From Marinobacter sp. (GTDB taxonomy: Bacteria; Pseudomonadota; Gammaproteobacteria; Pseudomonadales; Oleiphilaceae): a stretch of 7,770 bases of DNA. Under the pieces are notes generated by a model. That model made no database searches. It was given only the letters and a program-made list of their open reading frames with translations, and had not been told where the DNA came from. How positions within the stretch are numbered: the first letter of the stretch is position 1; every line of letters starts with the position of its first letter. The translations under genes were made by a program, and so were the position numbers. The DNA lies in the NCBI GenBank assembly GCA_017643965.1, contig JAEPMM010000146.1:1-7770 (forward strand), given 5' to 3'. Shown one piece after another: positions 1 through 7,483 of this stretch.

Positions 1-1114
1 CGTAGCCTGCATCCACGCGGGCATGCTCGTGGGGCCAGCGCAGGTGGCTGAGCAGCCCGGAGGAGGGCAGAAAGGCCTGTTCCGGGTTTTCCGCATAGAG
101 TCGCACCTCCATGGCATGACCATGGCGGTGAATATCTTCTTGGGCCTTGGGCAGGGTTTCGCCTGCGGCGACGCTCAGCTGCCAGGCCACAAGATCCTCG
201 CCAGTGATCATTTCCGTTACCGGGTGTTCCACCTGTAGGCGGGTGTTCATCTCCATAAAGAAGAAGGAGCCGTCCACGTCGTAGAGAAATTCCACGGTTC
301 CGGCGCCGACGTAGTTGATGGCCTGGGCAGCTTTGACGGCCGCTTCGCCCATGGCCTTGCGGGTCTCATCGCTCAAACCCGGGGCCGGGGCTTCTTCCAG
401 CACTTTCTGGTGGCGGCGCTGCACGGAGCAGTCGCGCTCGGCCAGATATACACCTTTGCCGTCCTGATCACAGAACACCTGAATTTCCACGTGGCGTGGC
501 TGGGTCAGGTAACGCTCGATGAGCATGTCCGGGTTGCCGAAGGCGTTCTTGGATTCCCGTCTGGCGGCGGCGAGGGCGTCGTCGAAGTCTTCCATGCGCT
601 CCACCACCCGCATGCCTTTACCACCGCCACCGGCCACGGCTTTCAGCAGCAGCGGGAAACCGCATTTCTCAGCTTCTTTGCGCAGGGTGGCGGGATCCTG
701 GTCGTCGCCGTGGTAACCGGGCACTAGCGGTACGCCGGCTTTCTCCATGATGGCTTTGGCGGCGGATTTGGAACCCATGGCCGCAATAGCAGAGGAGGGC
801 GGGCCAATGAACACGATGTTGTTGGCTTCGCAGGCTTCCGCGAACTGGGTGTTCTCCGACAGGAACCCGTAACCCGGGTGAATGGCCTGGGCACCGCTTT
901 CTTTCGCAACCTCGATGATTCTGTCGGCTTTCAGGTAGCTTTCGGAGCTGGGCGCGGGGCCGATGTGGAAGGCTTCGTCGGCCATGGCCACGTGCCGCGC
1001 GTTGGCGTCTGCCTCGGAATAGACCGCCACGCAGCGGATGCCCATGCGGTGGGCGGTCTGGATGATCCGGCAGGCGATTTCGCCACGGTTGGCGATTAAA
1101 ATTTTACTGAACAT
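1..1114 (-). CDS. liuD: Methylcrotonyl-CoA carboxylase, biotin carboxylase (alpha) subunit, partial
   Basis: This is the first 371 codons of a biotin-dependent carboxylase subunit; the C-terminal part, including the biotinyl domain, lies beyond the left edge. It carboxylates biotin with ATP and bicarbonate for transfer to 3-methylcrotonyl-CoA by LiuB in the cytoplasm. Visible motifs are the N-terminal IANRGEIACRI (about 7-17), HPGYGFLSEN (79-88), the ATP-grasp glycine loop AGGGGKGMR (161-169), RDCSVQRRHQK (227-237) and EMNTRLQVEHPVTE (288-301). The last motif contains the equivalents of the E. coli AccC catalytic E288, N290, R292 and E296, and R338 is also present. The ATG shares one base with the liuC stop (TAATG), and a GGAGG at 1122-1126 lies 7 bases upstream of it. 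Translational coupling to liuC is therefore likely. Acetyl-, propionyl- and geranyl-CoA carboxylase subunits share these motifs. The leucine assignment comes from the operon, not from this fragment. Confidence 0.93.
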   Translation of the reverse strand, partial: MFSKILIANRGEIACRIIQTAHRMGIRCVAVYSEADANARHVAMADEAFHIGPAPSSESYLKADRIIEVAKESGAQAIHPGYGFLSENTQFAEACEANNIVFIGPPSSAIAAMGSKSAAKAIMEKAGVPLVPGYHGDDQDPATLRKEAEKCGFPLLLKAVAGGGGKGMRVVERMEDFDDALAAARRESKNAFGNPDMLIERYLTQPRHVEIQVFCDQDGKGVYLAERDCSVQRRHQKVLEEAPAPGLSDETRKAMGEAAVKAAQAINYVGAGTVEFLYDVDGSFFFMEMNTRLQVEHPVTEMITGEDLVAWQLSVAAGETLPKAQEDIHRHGHAMEVRLYAENPEQAFLPSSGLLSHLRWPHEHARVDAGY

Positions 1115-1920
1115 TAGTCTTCCTCCGGAACCCAGTTGGCCTTGCGTTTGTTCAGGAACGCGCTGAGCCCTTCCTGACCTTCTTCACCCACCCGGATGTC
1201 CGCGATGCGGTGCGCGGTGTCGTCGATGACTTCGCCGCTGATCGGTTTGTGGCTGACGGCGAACACCAGATTCTTGGCGGCTTGCATGGCCTCGGGACCG
1301 TTGAGGGCAAGCTGAAGCAGTAATTCGTCGCAGCGTCGGTTCATGGCATCCACGTCGGCACAGACTTCGTGCACAAGGCCGAAGTGCTCGGCTTGCCGGG
1401 CGGAGAAAATCTCAGCGGTGATGAAATAGCGGCGGGCCTGGCGCTCACCGATGGCACGCACCACGTAGGGGCTGATCACCGCCGGTATCAGGCCGAGCTT
1501 CACTTCACTCAGGCAGAAACTGGCTTGCTCGGTGGCCAGCACAATGTCGCAGCAGGCCGCGAGGCCCACCGCGCCACCGTAGGCCGCACCCTGAACCAGG
1601 CCGATTACCGGCTTGGACAGGTGATTCAGCACGTTCATCAGCCGCGCCAGTTCCCGCGAGTCGTCCAGGTTTTCCTGGCGGCTGTTGTCCGCCATTCGGC
1701 GCATCCAGCTCAGGTCGGCGCCGGCGGAAAAGTGTTTGCCTTCGGAGCGCAGGATCACCACTTTCGTTTTCTGGTCGTTTTCCACGTCTTCCAGCGCGCT
1801 GATCAGTTGCTGGATGATCACGTCATCAAAGGCGTTGCGTTTGTCCGGGCGGTTGAGCACCACTTCGGTGACGCCGTCCGGGCGGCGTTGGAGCAGAACC
1901 GCGGATTCCTGATCGGTCAT
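1114..1920 (-). CDS. liuC: 3-methylglutaconyl-CoA hydratase (enoyl-CoA hydratase family)
   Basis: A 268-residue crotonase-fold protein, predicted to hydrate 3-methylglutaconyl-CoA to HMG-CoA in leucine catabolism. Visible features are FSAGADL (64-70) and GAAYGGAVGL (111-120), which form the usual CoA-binding and oxyanion-hole segments, and a candidate acid/base Glu139 in SEVKLGLIP. The place of the second crotonase glutamate (rat enoyl-CoA hydratase Glu164) appears to hold Arg164 in ARRYFIT; I recall this variant in bacterial LiuC-like proteins. The start at 1920 was chosen because a strong GAGGAGA (1926-1932) lies 5 bases before that ATG. The reading frame stays open further upstream, but that part overlaps the end of liuB. 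The gap to liuB is 14 bp, and the stop overlaps the liuD start by one base, so this is a tight operon. A general enoyl-CoA hydratase is the main alternative; the position between liuB and liuD favours LiuC. Confidence 0.9.
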   Translation of the reverse strand: MTDQESAVLLQRRPDGVTEVVLNRPDKRNAFDDVIIQQLISALEDVENDQKTKVVILRSEGKHFSAGADLSWMRRMADNSRQENLDDSRELARLMNVLNHLSKPVIGLVQGAAYGGAVGLAACCDIVLATEQASFCLSEVKLGLIPAVISPYVVRAIGERQARRYFITAEIFSARQAEHFGLVHEVCADVDAMNRRCDELLLQLALNGPEAMQAAKNLVFAVSHKPISGEVIDDTAHRIADIRVGEEGQEGLSAFLNKRKANWVPEED

Positions 1921-1934
1921 GGCGTTCTCCTCGA

Positions 1935-3542
<1,608 letters not shown>

Positions 3543-3572
3543 AGGGCTTCTCGTCCATGCATCGGGGCCGCA

Positions 3573-3602
3573 CATCTTGGATCGGTGCATCTGGGTTCGG
3601 TG
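3573..3602. repeat. Two-copy 15-bp tandem repeat upstream of liuB
   Basis: CATCTTGGATCGGTG (3573-3587) is followed directly by CATCTGGGTTCGGTG (3588-3602), matching at 13 of 15 positions. More degenerate relatives sit on both sides: TGCATCGGGG at 3558-3567 and TGCGTCGGGC at 3601-3610. Because 15 is a multiple of three, the repeat keeps the frame upstream of liuB open and supplies the in-frame ATG at 3590. The function is unknown. It abuts the palindromic element and may be part of the same repeat unit. Confidence 0.7.
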
Positions 3603-3613
3603 CGTCGGGCCTT

Positions 3614-3707
3614 CGGGCAGAGCGATTCGGGAACCGCTACGAGCACATCCATGTGCGCTTCTCTCCGGCCATCCATGGCCTCCGAAATTCCCGAATCGCT
3701 CTGCCCG
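3614..3707. repeat. 94-bp palindromic element with two nested hairpins
   Basis: A perfect 20-bp inverted repeat has arms at 3614-3633 and 3688-3707. Beyond single mismatches it extends weakly outward to about 3607 and 3714. The 54-base interior holds two perfect small inverted repeats: GCACAT-CC-ATGTGC (3643-3656) and GGCCAT-CC-ATGGCC (3667-3680). Both have the same centre, CATCCATG. As RNA or extruded single-stranded DNA this would fold as one long stem ending in a three-way junction with two short arms. No transposase gene, T-run or obvious flanking target duplication is present. The architecture resembles non-autonomous intergenic repeats of the REP, BIME or MITE type, but whether it recurs in the genome cannot be seen from one copy. 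In the liu transcript it lies between the liuA and liuB coding regions. Confidence 0.85.
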
Positions 3708-3764
3708 CAGCCCCTCGTCGTACTTTGGGCGCTGGCTTCCGCGCGGTTATGGGGCGCTTATCGC

Positions 3765-4931
3765 CTACTTGTTCAGGAACAGTTCCCGGCCGATCAGCAT
3801 GCGGCGGATTTCAGACGTGCCAGCACCGATTTCGTAGAGTTTGGCGTCGCGCAGCAGGCGGCCAGTCGGGTATTCGTTGATGTAGCCGTTGCCGCCCAGC
3901 AGCTGGATGGAGTCCAGGGCCAGTTTGGTGGCCATTTCGGCGGAGTAGAGGATGGCGCCGGCGGCGTCTTTGCGGGTGGTCTCGCCGCGGTCGGCGGACA
4001 TGGCCACCATGTAGACGTAGGATTTGGCGGTGTTCATCCAGGTGTACATGTCCGCCACTTTGCCCTGGACCAGTTCGAACTCGCCGATGGCCTGGCCGAA
4101 TTGTTTGCGCTCGCGGATGTAGGGGACCACCACGTCCAAGGCTGCTTGCATGATGCCCAGCGGGCCGCCGGCGAGTACTAGGCGTTCGTAGTCGAGGCCG
4201 CTCATCAGGACTTTGGCTCCGTTGCCTTCGCCGCCCAGGATGTTTTCACGGGGCACTTTGCAGTCCTGGAACACCAGTTCGCAGGTGTTGGAGCCGCGCA
4301 TGCCGAGTTTGTCGAGTTTCTGGTGGCGGCTGAAGCCGGGGGCGTCGCGTTCTACGATGAAGGCGGTGACGCCGCGGGAGCCGGCCTGGGTGTCGGTTTT
4401 GGCGTAGATGACGTAGGTGTGCGCGTCCGGGCCGTTGGTGATCCACATTTTGTTGCCGTTGAGTACGAAGTGGTCGCCTTCGTCGCGGGCAGACAGTTTC
4501 ATGGAGATGACGTCGGAGCCGGCGTTGGGCTCGGACATGGCCAGCGCGCCGATGTGTTCGCCGCTGATCAGTTTGGGCAGGTATTTCTGCTTCTGTTCTT
4601 CCGTGCCGTTGCGGTGGATCTGGTTCACGCACAGGTTGGAATGGGCGCCGTAGGACAGGCCGACGGAGGCGGAGGCGCGGCTGATTTCCTCCATGGCGAT
4701 GACGTGCGCCAGGTAGCCCATGTCGGAGCCGCCGTATTCTTCACTGACGGTAATACCCAGCAGGCCCATGTCGCCCATTTTCCGCCACAGGCCCATGGGG
4801 AATTCGTTGTTGCGGTCGATGTCTTCCGCCCGCGGGGCGATTTCCGCGGCGGCGAAGCCGTTGATCTGTTCGCGAAGCATGTCGAGGGTTTCGCCGAGGC
4901 CGAAATTGAGCTCTGAGTATTGTGATTGCAT
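3765..4931 (-). CDS. liuA: Isovaleryl-CoA dehydrogenase
   Basis: A 388-residue FAD-dependent acyl-CoA dehydrogenase, predicted to oxidise isovaleryl-CoA to 3-methylcrotonyl-CoA, the first committed liu step, passing electrons to ETF. It shows the flavin/substrate-binding segment AMSEPNAGSD (131-140), KMWITNGPDA (161-170), and the C-terminal helical domain with RKQFGQAIGEFELVQ (275-289) and LLGGNGYINEYP (344-355). The catalytic base is placed at Glu249 in the GLDYERL motif, the isovaleryl-CoA dehydrogenase arrangement. The site used by MCAD near the C-terminus is not acidic: YEIGAGTSEIRR (366-377) has Gly there. Together these strongly favour the isovaleryl-CoA over the short- or medium-chain class. 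The Shine-Dalgarno is weak (AAGG, 4941-4944, 9 bases before ATG). It follows liuR by 40 bp with no clear promoter between, so co-transcription from the liuR promoter is likely. Confidence 0.95.
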   Translation of the reverse strand: MQSQYSELNFGLGETLDMLREQINGFAAAEIAPRAEDIDRNNEFPMGLWRKMGDMGLLGITVSEEYGGSDMGYLAHVIAMEEISRASASVGLSYGAHSNLCVNQIHRNGTEEQKQKYLPKLISGEHIGALAMSEPNAGSDVISMKLSARDEGDHFVLNGNKMWITNGPDAHTYVIYAKTDTQAGSRGVTAFIVERDAPGFSRHQKLDKLGMRGSNTCELVFQDCKVPRENILGGEGNGAKVLMSGLDYERLVLAGGPLGIMQAALDVVVPYIRERKQFGQAIGEFELVQGKVADMYTWMNTAKSYVYMVAMSADRGETTRKDAAGAILYSAEMATKLALDSIQLLGGNGYINEYPTGRLLRDAKLYEIGAGTSEIRRMLIGRELFLNK

Positions 4932-4964
4932 GGTTGGCTACCTTGGTATTCCGAATTGATTGAC

Positions 4965-4988
4965 GCGGGGATCAGGCCCCCGCTTTTT
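4965..4988 (+). terminator. Hairpin plus T5 at the liuR/liuA junction (terminator-like on the + strand)
   Basis: GCGGGG (4965-4970) pairs perfectly with CCCCGC (4978-4983) around a 7-base loop, and five Ts follow on the plus strand (4984-4988). That is the shape of a short intrinsic terminator for rightward transcripts, which would be antisense to the liu genes. On the liu strand the same hairpin overlaps the liuR stop codon (4972-4974), but no T-run follows it, so it should not be a strong block to liuR-liuA read-through. It could instead act as a processing or stability stem in the liu message. The stem is only 6 bp and no folding energy was calculated. Confidence 0.35.
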
Positions 4989-5409
4989 CTGATGATGGTT
5001 GTTTATTCTGTGACTCTTTACGTTTCTGAAGTTCCGCCAGGGCTTCGCGACAACGGGTTTCCGCGGTTTCCATTTCCATTTCTGCCTGGGCGATGTCGTT
5101 TTTCTGCTGTTCCAGCTGGGCGCGCTTGTTGTCCGGAATGGCCAGCATCTTCAGTAACTGTTTTTCATTGCCCGTGAGGGTTTCGTCCCACAGGTCGAAC
5201 AGTTCCTTGGTTTCGGCCAGCGAAAAGCCCATGCGCTTGCCCCGCAGGATCAGCTTTAGCCGAACCCGGTCCTTGGAACTGAAAATTCGTGTCTGCCCTC
5301 TGCGGGCGGGCTTCAGCAGGCCCTGATCCTCATAGAACCGGACGCTCCGTGTGGTAACGTCAAACTCCTTGGCGAGCTCACTGATGCTGTATGTGGTTTT
5401 TTCTGCCAT
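4972..5409 (-). CDS. liuR: MerR-family transcriptional regulator of the liu genes
   Basis: A 145-residue MerR-type regulator. The N-terminal winged helix-turn-helix is clear: YSISELAKEFDVTTRSVRFYEDQGLL (7-32), then a wing with RRGQTRIFSSKDRVRL (36-51) and the following helices GKRMGFSLAETKELFDLWD (57-75). A long polar helix rich in Glu, Gln and Lys (about 82-132) is the expected dimerisation coiled coil. There is no C-terminal metal-binding cysteine cluster (only Cys120) and no large ligand domain. This fits the short LiuR type, thought to sense a branched-chain acyl-CoA intermediate, rather than a metal sensor. It starts at 5409 with an AAGGAAA Shine-Dalgarno about 5 bases upstream. It is first in the liu operon, with its probable operator 35 bp upstream of its start, so autoregulation is likely. 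The name comes from family, size and position. Confidence 0.9.
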   Translation of the reverse strand: MAEKTTYSISELAKEFDVTTRSVRFYEDQGLLKPARRGQTRIFSSKDRVRLKLILRGKRMGFSLAETKELFDLWDETLTGNEKQLLKMLAIPDNKRAQLEQQKNDIAQAEMEMETAETRCREALAELQKRKESQNKQPSSEKAGA

Positions 5410-5433
5410 GGCGATTTCCTTTTTAGAGTAAGG

Positions 5434-5464
5434 TTAGATAAAGTTTACGTAAACGTAAAGTAAA
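5434..5464 (-). promoter_or_regulatory. Candidate liuR-liuABCD promoter
   Basis: On the minus strand, TTTACT (5459-5464) as a -35 and TTATCT (5436-5441) as a -10 are separated by 17 bp. An alternative -10, TATCTA (5435-5440), gives 18 bp. Transcription would begin near 5429, leaving about 20 bases of leader that contain the liuR Shine-Dalgarno. The inverted repeat at 5444-5459 fills the spacer, as is typical for MerR-family control. Neither hexamer is close to consensus, which fits a promoter needing help, but the assignment is tentative. For the divergent genes the mirror -10 TAAATT (5461-5466) lacks a well-spaced -35. Confidence 0.45.
5444..5459. promoter_or_regulatory. Probable LiuR operator (perfect 7-2-7 inverted repeat)
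   Basis: TTTACGTAAACGTAAA consists of TTTACGT and its exact complement ACGTAAA separated by AA. A second perfect palindrome, GTTTACGTAAAC (5443-5454), overlaps it off-centre, so two ACGT cores lie 6 bp apart. It sits in the divergent region between liuR and the dehydrogenase operon and is the only such site I found in the window. ACGT-containing palindromes are what is expected for LiuR-type MerR regulators in comparative genomic work. One site could control both directions. Direct binding is inferred. Confidence 0.75.
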
Positions 5465-5527
5465 TTCTGGGTGTCAAAACCCGTTTTTCGAGTTGAATGA
5501 TCTGATACATATTGCGAGGAGCAGACG

Positions 5528-6289
5528 ATGGAATTTCAGAATGTACCGGCCATTGTAACTGGTGGCGCTTCCGGTTTGGGCGAAGGCGCGGCCCGTGCGC
5601 TGGCGACCGCTGGCTGTAAGGTGGCGATTCTCGACCTGCAGAAAGAGCAGGGCGAGGCGGTGGCCCGGGACATCGGCGGGCTGTTTGTGCACTGTGATGT
5701 CAGCTCCCCCGACAGCGCTGAGGCGGCGCTCGCTGCCGCACGTGAGGCCCACGGCCCCTGCGGCATTGCCGTGAACTGTGCCGGTATCGCACCGTCGGCA
5801 AAGATTCTGGGCCGTGACGGGGTGATGCCGCTGGAGAACTTCAGCAAGGTGATCCAGGTCAACCTGATTGGCACCTTCAACATTCTGCGTCTGGCCGCCG
5901 CCGAGATGGCCCAGCGTGACGCCAACGGCGATGGCGAGCGGGGCGTGATCATCAACACAGCGTCGGTGGCCGCCTACGAGGGCCAGATCGGCCAGGCCGC
6001 TTACAGTGCGTCCAAGGGCGGGGTAGTGGCGTTGACGCTGCAGTCGGCGCGGGAGCTGGCCCGTGAGGGTATCCGGGTGAACACCATTGCACCGGGGCTG
6101 TTCATGACGCCGATGATGGCGGGCATGCCCCAGGAGGTGCAGGACAGCCTGGCGGCGACGCTGCCGTTTCCGAAGCGCCTGGGCAAGCCGGAGGAGTTCG
6201 GCATGATGGTGGACCAGATGGTGCGCAACCCGATTCTGAACGGCGAAGTGATTCGTCTGGACTGCGCCCTGCGCATGGCGCCCAAGTGA
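5528..6289 (+). CDS. Short-chain 3-hydroxyacyl-CoA dehydrogenase (type II HADH-like SDR)
   Basis: A 253-residue classical short-chain dehydrogenase/reductase. The Rossmann motif TGGASGLG is at 11-18. Asp36 at the end of the second strand predicts NAD(H) rather than NADP(H). NCAG (83-86) replaces the usual NNAG, and the catalytic tetrad is Asn112, Ser146, Tyr159 and Lys163 in YSASK. The overall pattern (VPAIVTGGASGLGEGAARAL, the APGLFMTPMMAGMP segment and the Leu-Gly-rich C-terminus) resembles 3-hydroxyacyl-CoA dehydrogenase type II, the HSD17B10 family. That family oxidises 2-methyl-3-hydroxybutyryl-CoA in isoleucine breakdown and other short 3-hydroxyacyl-CoAs. The start is fixed by GAGGAG at 5516-5521, 6 bases upstream. 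It leads the rightward operon, divergent from liuR and sharing its operator region, with 25 bp to the next gene. The exact substrate cannot be read from sequence. Confidence 0.88.
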   Translation: MEFQNVPAIVTGGASGLGEGAARALATAGCKVAILDLQKEQGEAVARDIGGLFVHCDVSSPDSAEAALAAAREAHGPCGIAVNCAGIAPSAKILGRDGVMPLENFSKVIQVNLIGTFNILRLAAAEMAQRDANGDGERGVIINTASVAAYEGQIGQAAYSASKGGVVALTLQSARELAREGIRVNTIAPGLFMTPMMAGMPQEVQDSLAATLPFPKRLGKPEEFGMMVDQMVRNPILNGEVIRLDCALRMAPK

Positions 6290-6314
6290 TCGCATTCAAT
6301 TGCAGGAGACATTC

Positions 6315-7466
6315 ATGACCATGTCTGTTGATAAAGAAGAACTGGCGATGTTCCGCGAGTCGGTGATCAAGGCTCTGGAAGCCGAGGTGCGGCCTCATTA
6401 CGAAGCCTGGGAGAAATCCGGCATTGTGCCGCGGGCGCTGTGGAACACCCTCGGCAACGCCGGCATGCTGTGTGTCGATGTGCCGGAAGAGTGGGGCGGT
6501 ATCGGGGCCCCCTTCCAGTTTTCCGTGGTGGTGGGCGAGGAGCTCGCCCGTCTGGGGTTCGGCGCTCTGTCCACCAACGTGATGGTGCATTCGGACATCG
6601 TGGCCCCTTACCTCAGCCATATGGGAAATGAGGAACAACGCCAGCAATGGCTGCCCAGGCTGGTGTCCGGCGAGGCGGTCGGCGCGATCGCCATGACCGA
6701 GCCGGGGGCCGGCAGTGACCTGCAGGCGATCCGCACCCATGCGGTGAAGGATGGCGATAGCTACATTCTCAACGGTTCCAAGACCTTTATCACCAACGGC
6801 CAGCACGCGGACATGGTGATCGTGGCCGCCAAGACCGACCCGAAAGCCGGTGCCCGTGGCATCAGCCTGTTCCTGGTCGACACCTCGCTGCCGGGTTACA
6901 GCAAGGGCCGCAACCTGGACAAGATCGGCCAGCACTCGGGCGACACCTCCGAGATGTTTTTCTCCGATATGCGAGTTCCGGCCTCGGCGCTTCTGGGTGA
7001 GGAAGGCCAGGGCTTCATGTACCTGATGCGGGAACTGCCCCGCGAGCGGCTGGTGATTGGCGCCCTCGGTGTGGCGGCGGCCCGGGGCTCTCTCGACCTG
7101 ACCATTGCCTATGCCCAGGAGCGGGAGCTGTTCGGCCAGAAACTGGCACAACTGCAGAACACCCGTTTTGAAATCGCCCGCATGGAAACCGATTACCGGG
7201 TGAACAAGGCCTTCGTGGACCAGTGCATTGATCAGTACGACCGCGGCGAACTGGATGCCCCGACGGCCTCCATGGCCAAGTACAGCGCCACGGAAATGCA
7301 ATGCCGGGTGGCGGACGGCTGCCTGCAGCTGTTTGGCGGCTACGGGTACACCACCGAGTACCCGATTTCCCGGAACTTTATTGATGCCCGGGTGCAGCGG
7401 ATTTACGGCGGCACCTCGGAAGTGATGAAAGAGATCATTGCCCGTTCGGTACTGGGCAAAGCCTGA
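6315..7466 (+). CDS. Acyl-CoA dehydrogenase, long-chain (LCAD)-like
   Basis: A 383-residue FAD-dependent acyl-CoA dehydrogenase, predicted to introduce the 2,3-double bond of an acyl-CoA and pass electrons to ETF. Visible are AMTEPGAGSD (126-135), KTFITNG (156-162), RELFGQKLAQLQ (270-281), LFGGYGYTTEYP (339-350) and VQRIYGGTSEVMKEIIAR (360-377). The likely catalytic base is Glu244 in RELPRERL, equivalent to the LCAD glutamate. The MCAD catalytic site is Gly366. These traits and the C-terminal wording resemble mammalian ACADL, which also accepts methyl-branched substrates. I start at 6315 because AGGAG (6304-6308) lies 6 bases upstream; the frame could also open at a TTG at 6300 or an ATG at 6321. 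It is distinct from liuA, so the locus holds two dehydrogenases. Given the neighbours it may serve 2-methylbutyryl-CoA or branched fatty acyl-CoAs; the substrate is inferred. Confidence 0.9.
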   Translation: MTMSVDKEELAMFRESVIKALEAEVRPHYEAWEKSGIVPRALWNTLGNAGMLCVDVPEEWGGIGAPFQFSVVVGEELARLGFGALSTNVMVHSDIVAPYLSHMGNEEQRQQWLPRLVSGEAVGAIAMTEPGAGSDLQAIRTHAVKDGDSYILNGSKTFITNGQHADMVIVAAKTDPKAGARGISLFLVDTSLPGYSKGRNLDKIGQHSGDTSEMFFSDMRVPASALLGEEGQGFMYLMRELPRERLVIGALGVAAARGSLDLTIAYAQERELFGQKLAQLQNTRFEIARMETDYRVNKAFVDQCIDQYDRGELDAPTASMAKYSATEMQCRVADGCLQLFGGYGYTTEYPISRNFIDARVQRIYGGTSEVMKEIIARSVLGKA

Positions 7467-7483
7467 TTGAGTGAGGAACCGTT

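Larger units (their letters stand above)
3543..3764. other. Structured liuA-liuB intergenic spacer
   Basis: This 222-bp gap is unusually long for an operon whose other minus-strand gaps are 40 bp, 14 bp and a 1-base overlap. I see no credible gene in it. It contains a large inverted repeat with two nested hairpins (3614-3707) and a 15-bp near-tandem duplication (3573-3602), both listed separately. The 57 bases next to the liuA stop (3708-3764) show no clear motif beyond a weak extension of the palindrome. No T-run follows the structures on either strand, so a simple intrinsic terminator is not supported. The liuB Shine-Dalgarno is at the left end. Confidence 0.85.

Noticed and set aside
3543..3590. 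N-terminal extension of LiuB from an ATG at 3590
   Set aside because: The extra 16 residues come from the tandem repeat, and the ATG at 3542 has a good Shine-Dalgarno and gives the family's usual 535 residues.
3607..3714. Large palindrome as an intrinsic terminator
   Set aside because: No T-run follows the stem on either strand, and the loop is long and itself structured.
5425..5453. Second liuR promoter using TTTACG and TACTCT with a 17-bp spacer
   Set aside because: Transcription would begin inside the liuR Shine-Dalgarno sequence, so it could not give a well-translated message.
5469..5488. GGGT/ACCC hairpin followed by Ts in the leader of the rightward operon, as an attenuator
   Set aside because: The stem is only 4 bp with a 6-base loop, too weak to support a terminator call.
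5474..6295. Minus-strand open frame of 273 codons opposite the SDR gene
   Set aside because: Antisense to an intact SDR with all catalytic residues. Its translation is rich in Arg, His and Gln with no recognisable motif.
6102..7301. Minus-strand open frame of 399 codons opposite the acyl-CoA dehydrogenase
   Set aside because: A shadow frame: His- and Gly-rich, no domain, and it covers a well-supported acyl-CoA dehydrogenase and the end of the SDR gene.
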